A stretch of 64,000 nucleotides of DNA from Diatrype stigma (GCA_022225965.2 JAKJXP020000038.1:310001-374000), one strand, 5' to 3'. Positions 21,901 through 32,055 are shown, counted from the stretch's first letter. Notes: generated from the sequence alone by a model not told the origin. Numbers and translations are program-made.

Positions 21901-22343
21901 TGGTGGTGGGATTCCCGGTGTCGTCCTCTGATGTTGTTACCAGCGGCGTCCACTGGGCTGTTGGTGAGCGAGTCGACGACGCGGTAGATTTCCTCGAGGG
22001 TTTTGATGTACGGCACGGTGGGCTGCTGCTGGTCTTGCTGCTTCACCGCGTTGATACCAGAGCCGACAGCGTCATCAGTGCCCCCGGGGCCATCACCACC
22101 ATCTTCATCTGCATCGCCACGACCGTCGCTGTTGATGGAGGAGCTATGATGACCCGAGGACGAGGGCGCGGGTGAGCGCTCCGGCGACGAGAGGGCTAGA
22201 TCCTCCGCCGCTGCCGCATCTCGATCGTCATCATAGTCGTCGTCCTGCTCTCTTGCCGCTGCCTGGCCTCTCGAGGAGCCAACAACTCCCAATGTTTCCG
22301 TGGAGTGGTTGCTGACTGAACGCTCAGAGGTAGCAGAGGGCAT
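18915..22343 (-). CDS. APH-fold (aminoglycoside phosphotransferase-like) protein with long disordered tails
   Basis: One uninterrupted frame of 1,142 codons. Residues 1-190 are acidic and disordered. A CPAC-type pair (TCPACATPYD) occurs near residue 196. Residues about 225-550 have the layout of the fungal APH/choline-kinase fold: RFRSTLHLLYND, ALGSRLVV, ARMLRATTRVPVPAVLAAW, then the catalytic loop VLTHGDLSTRNVLVE (H467, D469, N474) and a following ILGFENAASLPVWAEG. In active APH-like kinases the latter segment normally carries an Asp (DWE or DFG type); here that position is Gly504. The C-terminal half (about 580-1142) is highly charged, Ser-, Asn- and Gly-rich and ends with RGRGRGRGRAG. Several glycine runs are coded by GGT/GGC repeats. 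The substrate is unknown; it may be a pseudoenzyme. Confidence 0.78.
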   Translation of the reverse strand: MPSATSERSVSNHSTETLGVVGSSRGQAAAREQDDDYDDDRDAAAAEDLALSSPERSPAPSSSGHHSSSINSDGRGDADEDGGDGPGGTDDAVGSGINAVKQQDQQQPTVPYIKTLEEIYRVVDSLTNSPVDAAGNNIRGRHRESHHHNHQDSFNDKPDANPDSDSDIGHYDGYNSGDDDDGFYDIPIPRAGPDATCPACATPYDVAAADPLFSTSTLLHHRPHQRFRSTLHLLYNDPLKHTWALGSRLVVTETDGADDSQPGGPEVALAEAARMLRATTRVPVPAVLAAWKEADGRVVTVCERVGGGGGGGDGGGGRGRARRTRRLYDVWWELTAVERERLARRVAGYAEQWRRNYSDAISSISGYPIVRGYETLLGSGRGVCFGGDYNDDGGGGGGVLEEESGTGFPHCRSDIEFWGAIEERLLGLRRRRRKPKEKTGGSSDEDEDTMSVLREYMPESYPCVLTHGDLSTRNVLVEMRNYNGNGSGGGGGGGTGVEVAAILGFENAASLPVWAEGVCARFCYCREDEQWKALLSRYLPSGNPAAFDWWRLWRAVRGDGDDAAAIDGNAKRSSRINEARVRMLKERCRRWPKPPEERRAFNTARTEPGARQVPRREPATAAAAAEDGDEDGRAKDSPTAARPLREEEEGDVSAGLGAGDYRSRRETLDPSTSLGRPVFNPEPIRFSDPEHNDEEDASGDIASPVDGDRNKPEESPLAEASEPYKTSTLRERDVRGRQLEKDDEDLSEQVQHGKERPLDGKQTELRDKRATWHTSRAMGSNGSLSDRHNSFTEPNNTSDGMDLAEGSSSLGRSKDTSPNPNVHRPALTTAATDTHTAERDQRTRGRPRQRNSTTVKRTSMRSFGPQVTLQPFTLQPLSSAVEGRPHSLPPVVNAISAADMEKLRNIGENDSNDNDIDNKNSDDNDGQGSRDVVEGLGGRETEERDAPSNTNTNKHARDTLPIIQESPATPRRPMVQGPSGGGGGGRVRPASLYGTLQAWGQKNRGPAATAGTGSSANDRSGAHKRARSEVALLRSNPSSQPLLRPHRTTINRAPLGGSGPGREHNGDVGVYYNHYHPESRAPGPDPPVSGYHDNYGDRSRGRGRGRGRAGAGDITWDTKDATSDHDHLSSNDDGVTRSRSHG

Positions 22344-23389
22344 ACCGACTGCTACTTTGCCTGGCCTTGCCTTGCCTTCTCTTGATCTAGATCTAGATGC
22401 GTATCATTAGCTAACGACCAGATACTCCGTCCCTAGATTCATGTGAAAGCGGTTCTAATATCCAATCAAGTCAGCAAGTAGGCAGGCAGCTGCAAACATA
22501 ATAAACAATGTGAAGACAATTCCCATCCACTGACTATCCAACACAGATTAGAAAAAGAAAGCTCCTCTTCCCTGCCATGGTCTTGGTATACGCGAGCCTA
22601 GTGTGGCTCCTATTATTTGCTAGTCGACTGGATTCTTTGTTGTCAGCGAGCTGCAACTCAAGGTTTTCAGCTTTCAGCCGCAAATTTTACTGCAAACGTA
22701 AAAGGGGGGGGCTAGCGGGCTGGCTGGGCGAGATCAAAGACAAAGAGAGGAAATGACCCTTTCAGACAGTATTAATCGCTAGGTACAAGTCGCCCTACCC
22801 CGAGCCTCAATATAGGGCTCAATAAGTCGTCAGGAGTTGAAGAAGGTGAGTCACTGAATATTCGAAACCCGATCAAAGGCAAGGGTGGATGGAGTCTTGC
22901 ACGAATCCTACAACGCGGGGAACTTCAAGTGGTGAATTTTTATCTTTTTATTATTTCACGTGTTTTTATTAGCGTAAAGCGTAAGGAGTTTGCTGAAGGA
23001 TGGAGTAAGAGTGGCAGCGGCAGTAGTAGTTAAGTAGTGGTAATAATAATAAAAAGCTGCCCTCTATAAGACCCACGAAAATGCTAATCACGCTTAGGGC
23101 AAATTAGCCTAGGCAGGGTATTTGGTTCGGCCTAGAGAATGCAATAACAACGATGATGGTGTATGGTGATGATGATGATGATAATGGTGATGATGTTGGC
23201 GATAATGTTGAATGGGATGATGGATGGAGCTGGTTTCCGTTCATGCGCTTGTTCGTTTCGTCCGCAACACACAAAAATCGCCTTCAAGCAGCCCGGGACT
23301 CCTCGACCGAACCGATGAAACCGACCTAAATCAAAGCAACACCGAATCCTCGACTCCCTCCTCTATTTATCCCACTCGTGATGGCTGCT
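22344..23389. other. Intergenic region with a GAT-rich microsatellite
   Basis: A degenerate (GAT)n/(GATGGT) stretch lies at about 23155-23215, followed by the 3' side of the methyltransferase gene. AGATCT/AGATCTAGATC repeats occur at 22384-22397 near the upstream end of the APH-fold gene. No gene recognised. Confidence 0.5.
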
Positions 23390-24664
23390 TCATGCCGCCG
23401 GCGCCGTAGTCGTCGTGGTTGTTACTGCTGGTGCTACTGCTGTGGAGGCCGGTTTCTGCGCGACAATACGATACGTCGTCGTGATGAGGCGCATGTTGTC
23501 CATCTCCACGAAAGCCTGCCCGTCGAGGCAAAACCGATCAATCAGGGTTTTAAAGTGCTGCGGCAGGGCGCGCACCTTGACAAGGCCGTGGATCAGCCGG
23601 CGCATCGCCCTGAAATAGATGTCCACCTTGTCGATGAGAGGTGCCTGCAGCCCGTCGATGCTGGGGTTATCCGATACTGTCACAGTGAAGCCAGCATCCT
23701 CCAGAGCCTTCTCGAAACTGGCTGGGGTCGGCGTGCCCACCGCGCCAATCAGCGGCTTGACACGGCGCATGAGCTCCGCGTGCTTGGGGTCTTTGGGATC
23801 ATATTTAGGTAAGCTGACCCAGTCCATAAGCAGAAACTTGGCGCCCGGTTTCAGCGTCCGGTAAATCTCTTTGAATAGGGCAGACGGGTCCTTGCACAGG
23901 CTGAGCGCCTGGATCTCGTAGAAGGCATCAAACTCCTCGTCCCGGAAAGGGAGGGGCAGGGCGTTCTGATCGTGCTCCACAAATTCGTTGCTGAACCCGC
24001 ACTTCTCGTTGAACTCCCTGGCCTGTGCGAGCTGGTTTGCGTCGATGTTGAGACCAACGACCTGCGCGCCCGTATAGCTCGTCATGTGCGCGGCCACCCT
24101 GCCACGACCACACCCAAGGTCCAGGGCTCGCATCCCGGGCGTCAGGCCAACGTCTCTGGCAATGGCCTCCTCGATGAGCAGCTGGTTATCTCGGACGGAC
24201 GCCTTCTTGTCCATGAGAGGGGGGATGTACATCTTCTCCACATCGCCCAGACTGCACAGGTGATTGAGCACTGAATAATAGGACTGCAGGCAGTCTCCCA
24301 CGCGCTGCGCATAGTTAGGGCCGAAAGCGGCAATCATCTCATCCTCGTTCGCCCAGTCGAGGTTGTAGATTTGATAGGAAGCCATGAAATCATCTATTTC
24401 CTTTGGCGTGAGATTGTGGATGCGCTTGAAAGAGGCAACGAAAGTCTTCAGGCGTTTGGTTGCCACGGTACGATCCACATCGACGTCGCCATGTTTTTTT
24501 GACTTGGGTTTCGTTGTTGCTGCAGCAGGCTTTCCTTGCAGTGTTGATGCAACAGCTGCCTTCTCATTGACGATCTCGCTAGAACGAGAACTATCACTAC
24601 TATCGTTACGGGGTATGGACAGAGGAGCGCCCTGGGCAGGAACACTCGGCAGAGTTGTAGCCAT
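23390..24664 (-). CDS. SAM-dependent methyltransferase, sterol 24-C-methyltransferase-like
   Basis: A single frame of 424 codons. The N-terminal 65 residues are low-complexity and Lys-rich (KPKSKKHGD). The class I methyltransferase core starts with motif I ALDLGCGRGRVAAHM (residues about 180-194). It continues with VVGLNIDANQLAQAREFN (acidic loop binding the SAM ribose), DQNALPLPFRDEEFDAFYEI (motif II region) and YRTLKPGAKFLLMDWV. The C-terminal domain resembles the Erg6/SMT C-terminus (DIYFRAMRRLIHGL, ITTTYRIVAQKP). The Tyr-rich substrate region I of true Erg6 is not evident, so it is better read as an Erg6 paralogue than as the ergosterol enzyme. The C-terminal tail is a Thr/Ala run. Function beyond methyl transfer, probably to a sterol- or lipid-like substrate, is inference. 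Confidence 0.83.
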   Translation of the reverse strand: MATTLPSVPAQGAPLSIPRNDSSDSSRSSEIVNEKAAVASTLQGKPAAATTKPKSKKHGDVDVDRTVATKRLKTFVASFKRIHNLTPKEIDDFMASYQIYNLDWANEDEMIAAFGPNYAQRVGDCLQSYYSVLNHLCSLGDVEKMYIPPLMDKKASVRDNQLLIEEAIARDVGLTPGMRALDLGCGRGRVAAHMTSYTGAQVVGLNIDANQLAQAREFNEKCGFSNEFVEHDQNALPLPFRDEEFDAFYEIQALSLCKDPSALFKEIYRTLKPGAKFLLMDWVSLPKYDPKDPKHAELMRRVKPLIGAVGTPTPASFEKALEDAGFTVTVSDNPSIDGLQAPLIDKVDIYFRAMRRLIHGLVKVRALPQHFKTLIDRFCLDGQAFVEMDNMRLITTTYRIVAQKPASTAVAPAVTTTTTTAPAA

Positions 24665-25977
24665 TGGATACGTAAGTGCAGAGAGGGTTTGCTACTAGAC
24701 GATGGGTTGTTATAATAAAAGATGTGACGTTGACGGATCTGTGCCAGTCCGTGCCTATGATGTCTGGTCTAGATTCGGATTCAGATCCTGTTCCTGTTCC
24801 TGTTCCCGTGACCGTGACTGTGACTGTGACGGTGGCAGCAACAGTGACAGCGAGAGTGACAGCGACGGTGGTAGTGACAGTGACAGTGACAGTGAGTGAC
24901 AGCGGTAGTCTTTCTCTGATCCTGTAGCCGTGCCGAGCCGAAGAGAGGGTGGAAAAGGCAATGTGTAAGGGGGGGTGGAGGGAAGGGAGGGGTTTGTTTC
25001 TTTTTAAGGGATGTGGTTGGCCTTCACATCAGCATGCTGGAGACAAGTCTGGAGATAGTCTATCGGGCTGAACTTCCTGTAAGAAACATGTAATGAGTCA
25101 TGGTTTGAGGACGGGCAGAAAAGCCGTGGGGATTGGGAGGCACGAGGTAATGAAAGAGGAAAGGGAAAAAAGCAAAAGGCCGTCCCTACGTCCTTGCGTC
25201 CTTACGTTCTTACGTTCTTACGTCCTGACATCCTTACGCCCTTAGGTAAGATAGTGGCCTGCTGTTTGATTGGAACCTGCACCTGGATGGGAAAGAAGCG
25301 CCTGCGCATTGCGATGGACGGAAACTGCAGGGAAACTGCGAGTCCGGACGAGCCGGGCAATCTGGAAGGGGAAAGGGAGGAAGAGGTGAGAGGCTCCATT
25401 TGCGAATCACAATCCACAATCCACAATTACGGGCACAATTACGGGCGGCTGGGATGGGCATGGGCGGGCATTTGACGCCGGTTTAGGCAAACGGGGATTT
25501 TGTTGGTTCGGGTTCAGAGGTTCAAGCTTGTCAAGGTCCCAAGCTGGTTCTACATTTCTACCTCACAGTTCCGTCACTGGTCACCAGCAGTAACTACATA
25601 TAGTAGCCACCGGTCACTAACTGGTCACTCCGTCACTGATCCCTCCGTCACTGATCACTGACACTGATCACTGAGTGCTTGCTTAGGTGCTGGCCAAGCC
25701 GCCCGAGGTAGGCGGTAGGCAGTAGGCGGTAGACGGTAAGCGGTAGGTAGGCGTAGTACCTACCTATTACAGGTACCGTTCTTGGGAAAGTTCGAAGCGT
25801 TTCAGATATTCAGATGCGTGGGTGCCGATGCATTCCAGCTCACATTCTTGGTAGGTACCAGTCAGCTGCCATAGCTGCGGAGGTTTCTGCACATGCCTGC
25901 ATCTCCTGCCAGCTTGCCTGCATACCACTGCTGCCACTTATACATGCCTACCTACTACATACATACATACATACATA
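24665..25977. other. Intergenic region rich in short tandem repeats, bordering the retroelement
   Basis: Several different simple repeats lie here: (TGACNG)n at about 24810-24900, a 10-bp CGTCCTTACG/CGTTCTTACG array at 25180-25245, GTCACTGATC variants at 25600-25680, a GGTAGGC/GGTAGAC array at 25706-25755 and ACAT repeats at 25955-25977. No gene is supported. Confidence 0.6.
25180..25245. repeat. 10-bp tandem repeat (ACGTCCTT / ACGTTCTT type)
   Basis: About six imperfect copies of a unit close to TACGTTCTTA/CGTCCTTACG run between 25180 and 25245. It is non-coding. Confidence 0.7.
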
Positions 25978-25981
25978 CCTA
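25978..25981. repeat. Target-site duplication, left copy (CCTA)
   Basis: The 4 bp directly before the left LTR match the 4 bp directly after the right LTR (31688-31691). Confidence 0.75.
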
Positions 25982-26224
25982 TGTGCGTATTGCAATTAAC
26001 CCCAATTACCTAATTATCACTGATCCAGCTGAGTATTAAGTCCTTAGGGTTTCTGTTGCAATTGTTGTCTAAAGGAAAGGAAAAGAAGGAAAAAAAACAA
26101 AAGGTTTCTTAACCTATATTTAAATACAATATAGTTGCAAAAGTAAATTCCTTAGGAATTTATTTCCTATTATTTAATTAGCCGAATACCTTAGCCTTAG
26201 CATTTATTGCCTTAGGGATCTACA
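25982..26224 (-). repeat. LTR, left copy (3' LTR of the minus-strand element)
   Basis: 243 bp, starting TGTGCG and ending CTACA. It aligns without gaps to 31445-31687. Confidence 0.92.
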
Positions 26225-26240
26225 TTATTCCCCTTCTTTA
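26225..26240 (-). other. Polypurine tract of the retroelement
   Basis: Directly inside the left LTR, the minus strand reads TAAAGAAGGGGAATAA. This position and composition are those of the plus-strand primer site next to a 3' LTR, and they fix the element's orientation. Confidence 0.7.
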
Positions 26241-27730
26241 ATTAGATCGTTCTCGATTATCGTAAGATTTTCCCTTTTAAGTAAGCGCCAACGATCCTAT
26301 TTCAAAAGCCGCTTATTGGCGTATTAAAAGCTTTTTACGGGGTGTCCGTTCTTTACGTAAACTGGGAATAAATTAATGCCGTTGTATTTATTTTATAACT
26401 GTATTCCTTTCGGGCTTCGTAAATAATAGGTATTTTCTTAATAGCAACTAGCGATGGCCTAAGGCTTATCGTAATACGGTTCGTATTTTTTTTTACGTTA
26501 ACGTATGCAAAAAATCCAATTGCCGGGAACGTAAATACGGATAAAGCCTTTCTTTTCCTAAAGGTACGCTTTTATTTAATCTCGCGAAATTTTTATATTA
26601 TTAAATCGTAACCTAGCTAACGATATTTTATGCTGTTCTGTTAATCGGCTTTCGTTTTTGATTTTTTTTCTTTTTATCGGTTTACGAACGTATTCGGAAT
26701 ATTCGGTTCGGGATTATTCTTAGGAAGGTTAGGTGCCGTATAACAGAAAAAAAGGGCTATAACCATTTGGTTTAAGTATTCGATTATATATCGTTATAAT
26801 ACGTTAAAATAACTTATTAAGGTTTTTCGGTATTGGATTTGTTGCGTACTTTTAAATTATGATATATTTTAGGTTTTAATTAACTTTTTTAATTTTACCG
26901 TTGCCTTTGGGTTTTGCGGATATAATTAGTTTTACTTTTATATTATGCGTTTTGTTTTATTTAATGGCGGTTTCGTTTACGAAGGCCCTTTCGTTATTAT
27001 TAATTCATTTTTTTGGATAATCAAAAGTGGTTCCGATTTTATCGAATATAAGAATGGTATTAACGAATTAAATGGTTGGCATAACTTTGGCTTTAACCCA
27101 TCTTATTACGTATTTAACGGTAACGAGAATATGTGATTTATTTATTGCCGTATAATTAATCGCCTATCGTATGAGAGGAACGGGAGGTTATATGGGGTTT
27201 AAATCGAGTAAAGAAGGATCCGGCTTCTTTATTAATTAACAATTCGGATATTTAATCGTAATTTGTTATGTTGCAAATACGATTTTTAAATATCAGAATT
27301 ATTTTTGGGCTTTCCGGAATATAACTCCGATTATATAATGTTCCTTTTCGTAATGGATTTTCTTTAGTTGTACTAAAAAATTATCGTATTCCAAAACCTC
27401 TTATAGAGTTTATACGTTTATTGCGGTACTCTTAAAATATAAAGGGTTATCCGGAACTCTCTCGTATGCCACCGCTTTATATAACTTATTTCGGAAAAGA
27501 AAAAAGTACTTATTAATAAAGCTCGATAAGATAATAGGAGGTAGGGCTATTTCGAAACGTAAGAATTCGAAGATGGCTTAAAGGTTAATTCGGTTTAATT
27601 AATCGGATTTTCGAATGGGCTCGATTTCGTTAAGAAATAACTTATTAAAAAGCATTAACGTTTCGATTTATTCCGGAAATTTAAATAAGTAATCCGCAAA
27701 AACGTTAATTTTTCTTGATTTATAATAAAT

Positions 27731-28410
27731 ACGAATGCCATAATATTTAATGGCATTTAGGAATTTAATAATCCGAACGGGTTATTTGGTCTTCGTATTA
27801 AGAGTTTTCAGGGATTCGTAATCCGTGATTACCGTAATTTCGCCTTCTTTTATCCAGTACCGCTAATGCTAAAGTATTAGCATAATTCCTAAGAATTCTC
27901 GTTTTTGTATAGAATATCGTAATTATATATCAATTAATTTCTTCGAAAAATAAGTAATAGGATAAAAAGCGGTATTGCCGTTTATATGCATATAGGGTTA
28001 TAATAAAACGGCGCCGACATTGTTTTACGAAACGTCGGTCTCGATTACGAAGGGCTTCTTTTAATCGAACGTACGTATTACTGGAATTATGGTAATCTTT
28101 TTACGGATTTCCTTTTAGGCTGCTATAATTTCCGGGAATAAAGTTACGCGTTTATTTTTTGGGCCGTTTATTAATGTTATTAAAAGGATTATAAGGCGAA
28201 AATAATAATTAATAAAATGGCGAAAATAATTAATAGCGTTTACGAAACCACGTATTTGCGTTATAATTTCGGACTTAAGTCGATTCCGAATAGTAATAAC
28301 CTTAATAGGATCGGCTTCGATCCCGTTTTCGGAAATCAGAAATCCTAAGAAAATTTCTTTATGAATAAATATTAAAGATTTAATTGTATTAATAATTATG
28401 TCGAAACTTA
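27731..28410 (-). pseudogene. Relic of Ty3/gypsy reverse transcriptase and RNase H
   Basis: On the minus strand, readable stretches separated by frame breaks and stops match the end of a Ty3-type RT and the start of RNase H: FLGFLISENGIEADPIKV near 28280-28355, a decayed helix of the FxGFANYYRRFI type, ETDVS near 28029-28043 (normally ETDAS) and EITVITDYESLKTLN near 27795-27840. The order and spacing fit the family. There is no functional frame. Confidence 0.85.
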
Positions 28411-29963
28411 AAAGCCTTTTAAGAAATAGGATTATTTATTCGTAAAATTGCTTTCGAATGTTTGCTTATACGGTTATATTATTAAACATGCCCGAGATAA
28501 ATTTTCGTAAAGGCTTAAGGATTTCCTTTATTAATGTTTGGAACGTTACTGGAACGTTACAAAGGCCGAAAGGCATAATTACCTATTCGTATAATCCGAA
28601 TAAAATTACGAAAGCCGTTTTCTTAATATTTAATTCGTATACTTTAATCTGTTAAAAGCTATTCTTAAAATCGATAAAACAGTATTATCGATAATTTGCC
28701 GCGCGTTATATCTTATTTATCGCATTAGGCAAAGGATATACGTTTTTTTTTTGTTTGGCATTAAATTTGCGATAATCGTAACAAAACCGCCATATAACGA
28801 ATGAATTATATTTATTGGGCTTTATCGTTTAATCGGGGGCTTTTTTTGGGGTTAATAATGTAGGAAAATCCCAAGGGCCTATATCCTTACGGATTATGGC
28901 ATCCAAGTATGCCTTAATGAAATCCCTTATTGCCTTTATTTGAATTGGACTGTATTTTCGCGGAAAAAGTTTAATGGGGCGGTTGTTTTTTATATCGATA
29001 TAATGGCGCGTTTTTATATTCGTTATAACCTTTTTCGGAGCAAGGCCGAATATTTCGGAAAATTAATCGAAATAACTATTAAGGAAAGTTTCGATTTCGT
29101 TATTCAAGGATATGTTCTTATGTTACTTTGGCTTTTGCTATTCCTTAATGGAATAAGCAAATTCCGTTATATAATTAACCTTTAGAAAAATTATCGAACG
29201 AATTATGGGCTTTTCCTTAAATGCGTTAAATATTATTATCTCGTTTCCTTTTATATTGTTATAATATATTCCGAATTTGTAAAATACGTTTTTGCCAAGT
29301 ATAAGGTCCCTAGGGAAAGTTCCGTTAAAAACCATTCCCGTTAATACCGTAAACTAGGACGTATTATTCCTTAATATTAGAAAATTCGCGGTTATTAGGG
29401 CATCCTGTTGGATTTTCGGTCCGGTATTTCTAATACCTTTTATTATGGAGGATTTCGGAATCCTATACGTTTAGCCTTTAGTTATTATAATTTCGGTAAT
29501 ATATAAGGCAATGCAACCGTAATCTAGAAAAATTACGAATTTATGTCCGTAATTCGTAATAATTGCAAATAAATTATGGTTTTTACCGTAACTTTTGCGA
29601 AATAACTTATCTTTATTTAGTAATGGTTTTTTATTATTATGTATTTCTATCGTATATATTTGGCGTCTTTAATCTTTATTTTCCATTTCTATTAATTTAA
29701 TAAAATCGGCAAGTTTTTGGTTAAAATCGTAGTTAGGATTTTCGAACCTGTTTATCGGATTCTTTTCGTTGCCGTTGCCTTTATCGTTATTAGTCGTAAA
29801 ATAAACTTTGGCTCGTTCCTTGCCTTTGTTTTTCCAGTTTTTTATCGCGGAACGGAATTTAATATATTAAAGGCTGTTATTATTGTTATTATATAATAGG
29901 CCCTTAAACGTTATTTTCTTTCCGGATAATAATTAAGTAACTTTAGAAAAGCGAAGTTTTTGC

Positions 29964-30007
29964 TTATAATCCTTTGCCTAATAGCCTTGTTTTTCGTAAT
30001 TAAAATA
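29964..30007 (-). pseudogene. Relic of gag zinc knuckle with every metal ligand mutated
   Basis: The minus strand reads Y-x2-Y-x4-Y-x4-Y with a stop inside, in exact CCHC spacing (C-x2-C-x4-H-x4-C). The residues between (EKQG, AKD) match a retroelement zinc knuckle. Each ligand change is explained by one G-to-A or C-to-T step (TGY to TAY, CAY to TAY). Confidence 0.75.
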
Positions 30008-31444
30008 CTTATTATTTATAGCCTTAACTGTATAACTTTATTTATCCGTTTTATAAACGTTACGGTTCTCGTTATAAGGATCGGTAATAATACCGTTTCT
30101 GTTCGTTATCGGAATTATGAATATAATATCGGTCGGTTCGATTTATGTAATGCCGGGTTTGACTGAAGTAACCTCGGAAATCGATAGATCGTAAAATGGT
30201 ATTAACGATTTATAAAGCTTGATTAAAGTCGACGGCGTATTATAAATTTTCTTTTCGACCGCTTGGCGTATAATGTATACGGCCCGTTATGTAATTTTTT
30301 CGATAAACTGGGCATTATTTCATAATCGGAACTAATTATGAACCGTAATTTAAATATTCGGTAGGTTAGTTTATAAAAGGTTTACGATAATTTTTTTAAT
30401 TTAATAGCAATCGCGATTTTTTTAATTTATCCGGTAAAATGCTTTTTTTATTCGCCGAATATAATTTATTATATTTTTATCCTAATACGGAAAAAGCGTA
30501 ACGAATTAGGTAATAGCATTCTTTAAAATGTAATGCTTATTAAGAATTTGGAAAACCGCTTTTAAAAAGGTTATTTAGTCGGGATTACGATTATATACGA
30601 AAATTTCGACTTGCTTGAAATTATTCGAATATTTTAAGGCAATTCGTTTAGATTACAGCTTATATGGAACGAAAGCCGATATAAATCTAATCTGGATTTC
30701 TCGTAGCTTATTGAAAATATCTGGAGCTATTTATATAAAACGGAGGTTAATAGGGAAAATAACGCGATTTTTGGTCTCGTAATATGCCAGATTTTTACCT
30801 TAGCTTTAAAGGATTGCTTCGGGCCAGATTATTCGGATCCGTTCCTCTTAAATTATACGATATTCGTATTGTTTCGTTAGGAATTATTAAAAATTTAACT
30901 TTCCATTAATACGCTTGTTATATCCAATAAATGTTTTTGTTATATAAAATAAGGAATAAATAGGTTCGTTCTTATCGGAATTAATTTTTTTAGTTTTAAT
31001 AAGAGCCTTATTTTTATTCGTACCTGTTACGGTATTTTTGAAAATGCTTTAGATAGAAGGGTTTTTAGGTGGGTTTTATACGTTTCCTATAGCAAAGTTT
31101 GCAATTGCCTTTAGCAATTCGTTTCGAAGGTTATTAATATTCTTATTAACGTCGTTTATCTTATCCTTTAAATGATTCGCGAATTTATTAAGACGATGGT
31201 TAATTATTTTAAACGTAATCCCTTAGGCCCCCAGATAACCGATTTTAATAAGGCTAATTTGGCCTGCTAATGGGGCAGCAAAAGGACCGGCAATTGGACC
31301 GCCGGTTATTTCGTTTTCGAATAACATTGCGAGTTTCGTTTGGTAAATTGCGGAAAATAAGGGATAAAATAATGAAGTAATAAAGTAATAAAAAGGAAAT
31401 TATTATTTCTAACTAAATGATATGAACCTGCAAAAATAATTATT

Positions 31445-31687
31445 TATATATATTATAACTAATTCCAATTACCTAATTATCATTAATTCAGCTAAGTATT
31501 AAGTCCTTAGGGTTTTTGTTGCAATTGTTATTTAAAGGAAAGAAAAAGAAGGAAAGGAAATAAAAGGTTTCCTAACCTGTATTTAAATATAATACAGTTG
31601 CAGAAGTGAATTCCTTAGGAATTCATTTCCTATTATCTAATTAGCCGAATGCCTTAGCCTTGGCATTCACTGCCTTAGGGATCCACA
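31445..31687 (-). repeat. LTR, right copy (5' LTR of the minus-strand element)
   Basis: 243 bp, the gap-free partner of 25982-26224. Its first bases read TATATA where the left copy has TGTGCG (all transitions), and it ends CCACA. Confidence 0.92.
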
Positions 31688-31691
31688 CCTA
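31688..31691. repeat. Target-site duplication, right copy (CCTA)
   Basis: It is identical to 25978-25981 on the other side of the element. Confidence 0.75.
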
Positions 31692-32025
31692 CATGCATGC
31701 CTACATACATGCCTACATACATACACACACCTCCATATCCAACTTGGGTAACCTACCACAAGCTACCCGCCCGCCGCCTGCCCGCCCTACTACCGGAACG
31801 TGCCTACCTACCAGGAGGTAGTACTGGGTGCCTAGAGGCTAGCCGTCATCATGAATATGTAGGAGCTGCATGAGTCGGATGCTGTCAGGGTGTATTAATA
31901 ATACATCATGTAACCATGTATGTAAGCAAATAAGCAGCCTTAGAGCTCCAACCAAGCTCAGGATCTCAGCCTTTCTTTTTCATTCTACCCCTGGCTCACG
32001 AAGCGCGGAACTGGAACTGTTGGGA

Positions 32026-32055
32026 GGCAAGGCAAGGCAAGGCAAGGCAAGGCAA
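32026..32055. repeat. (GGCAA)6 microsatellite
   Basis: Six perfect GGCAA units in non-coding DNA. Confidence 0.9.

Larger units (their letters stand above)
25982..31687 (-). mobile_element. Ty3/gypsy LTR retrotransposon, full length, inactivated by RIP
   Basis: Two 243-bp direct repeats (25982-26224 and 31445-31687) beginning TG and ending CA flank a very AT-rich internal region. A CCTA duplication on both sides marks a single, undisturbed insertion. The coding direction is the minus strand: a polypurine tract abuts the left LTR, a gag zinc-knuckle relic lies at about 30.0 kb and a reverse transcriptase/RNase H relic at about 28.4-27.7 kb, giving the order gag then pol. No frame is intact; stops and missense changes are of the C-to-T/G-to-A kind. 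A hand comparison of the LTRs gave about 33 differences, all transitions. The composition changes abruptly at both LTR ends, so the neighbours were not affected. No primer-binding site could be recognised. Confidence 0.92.
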
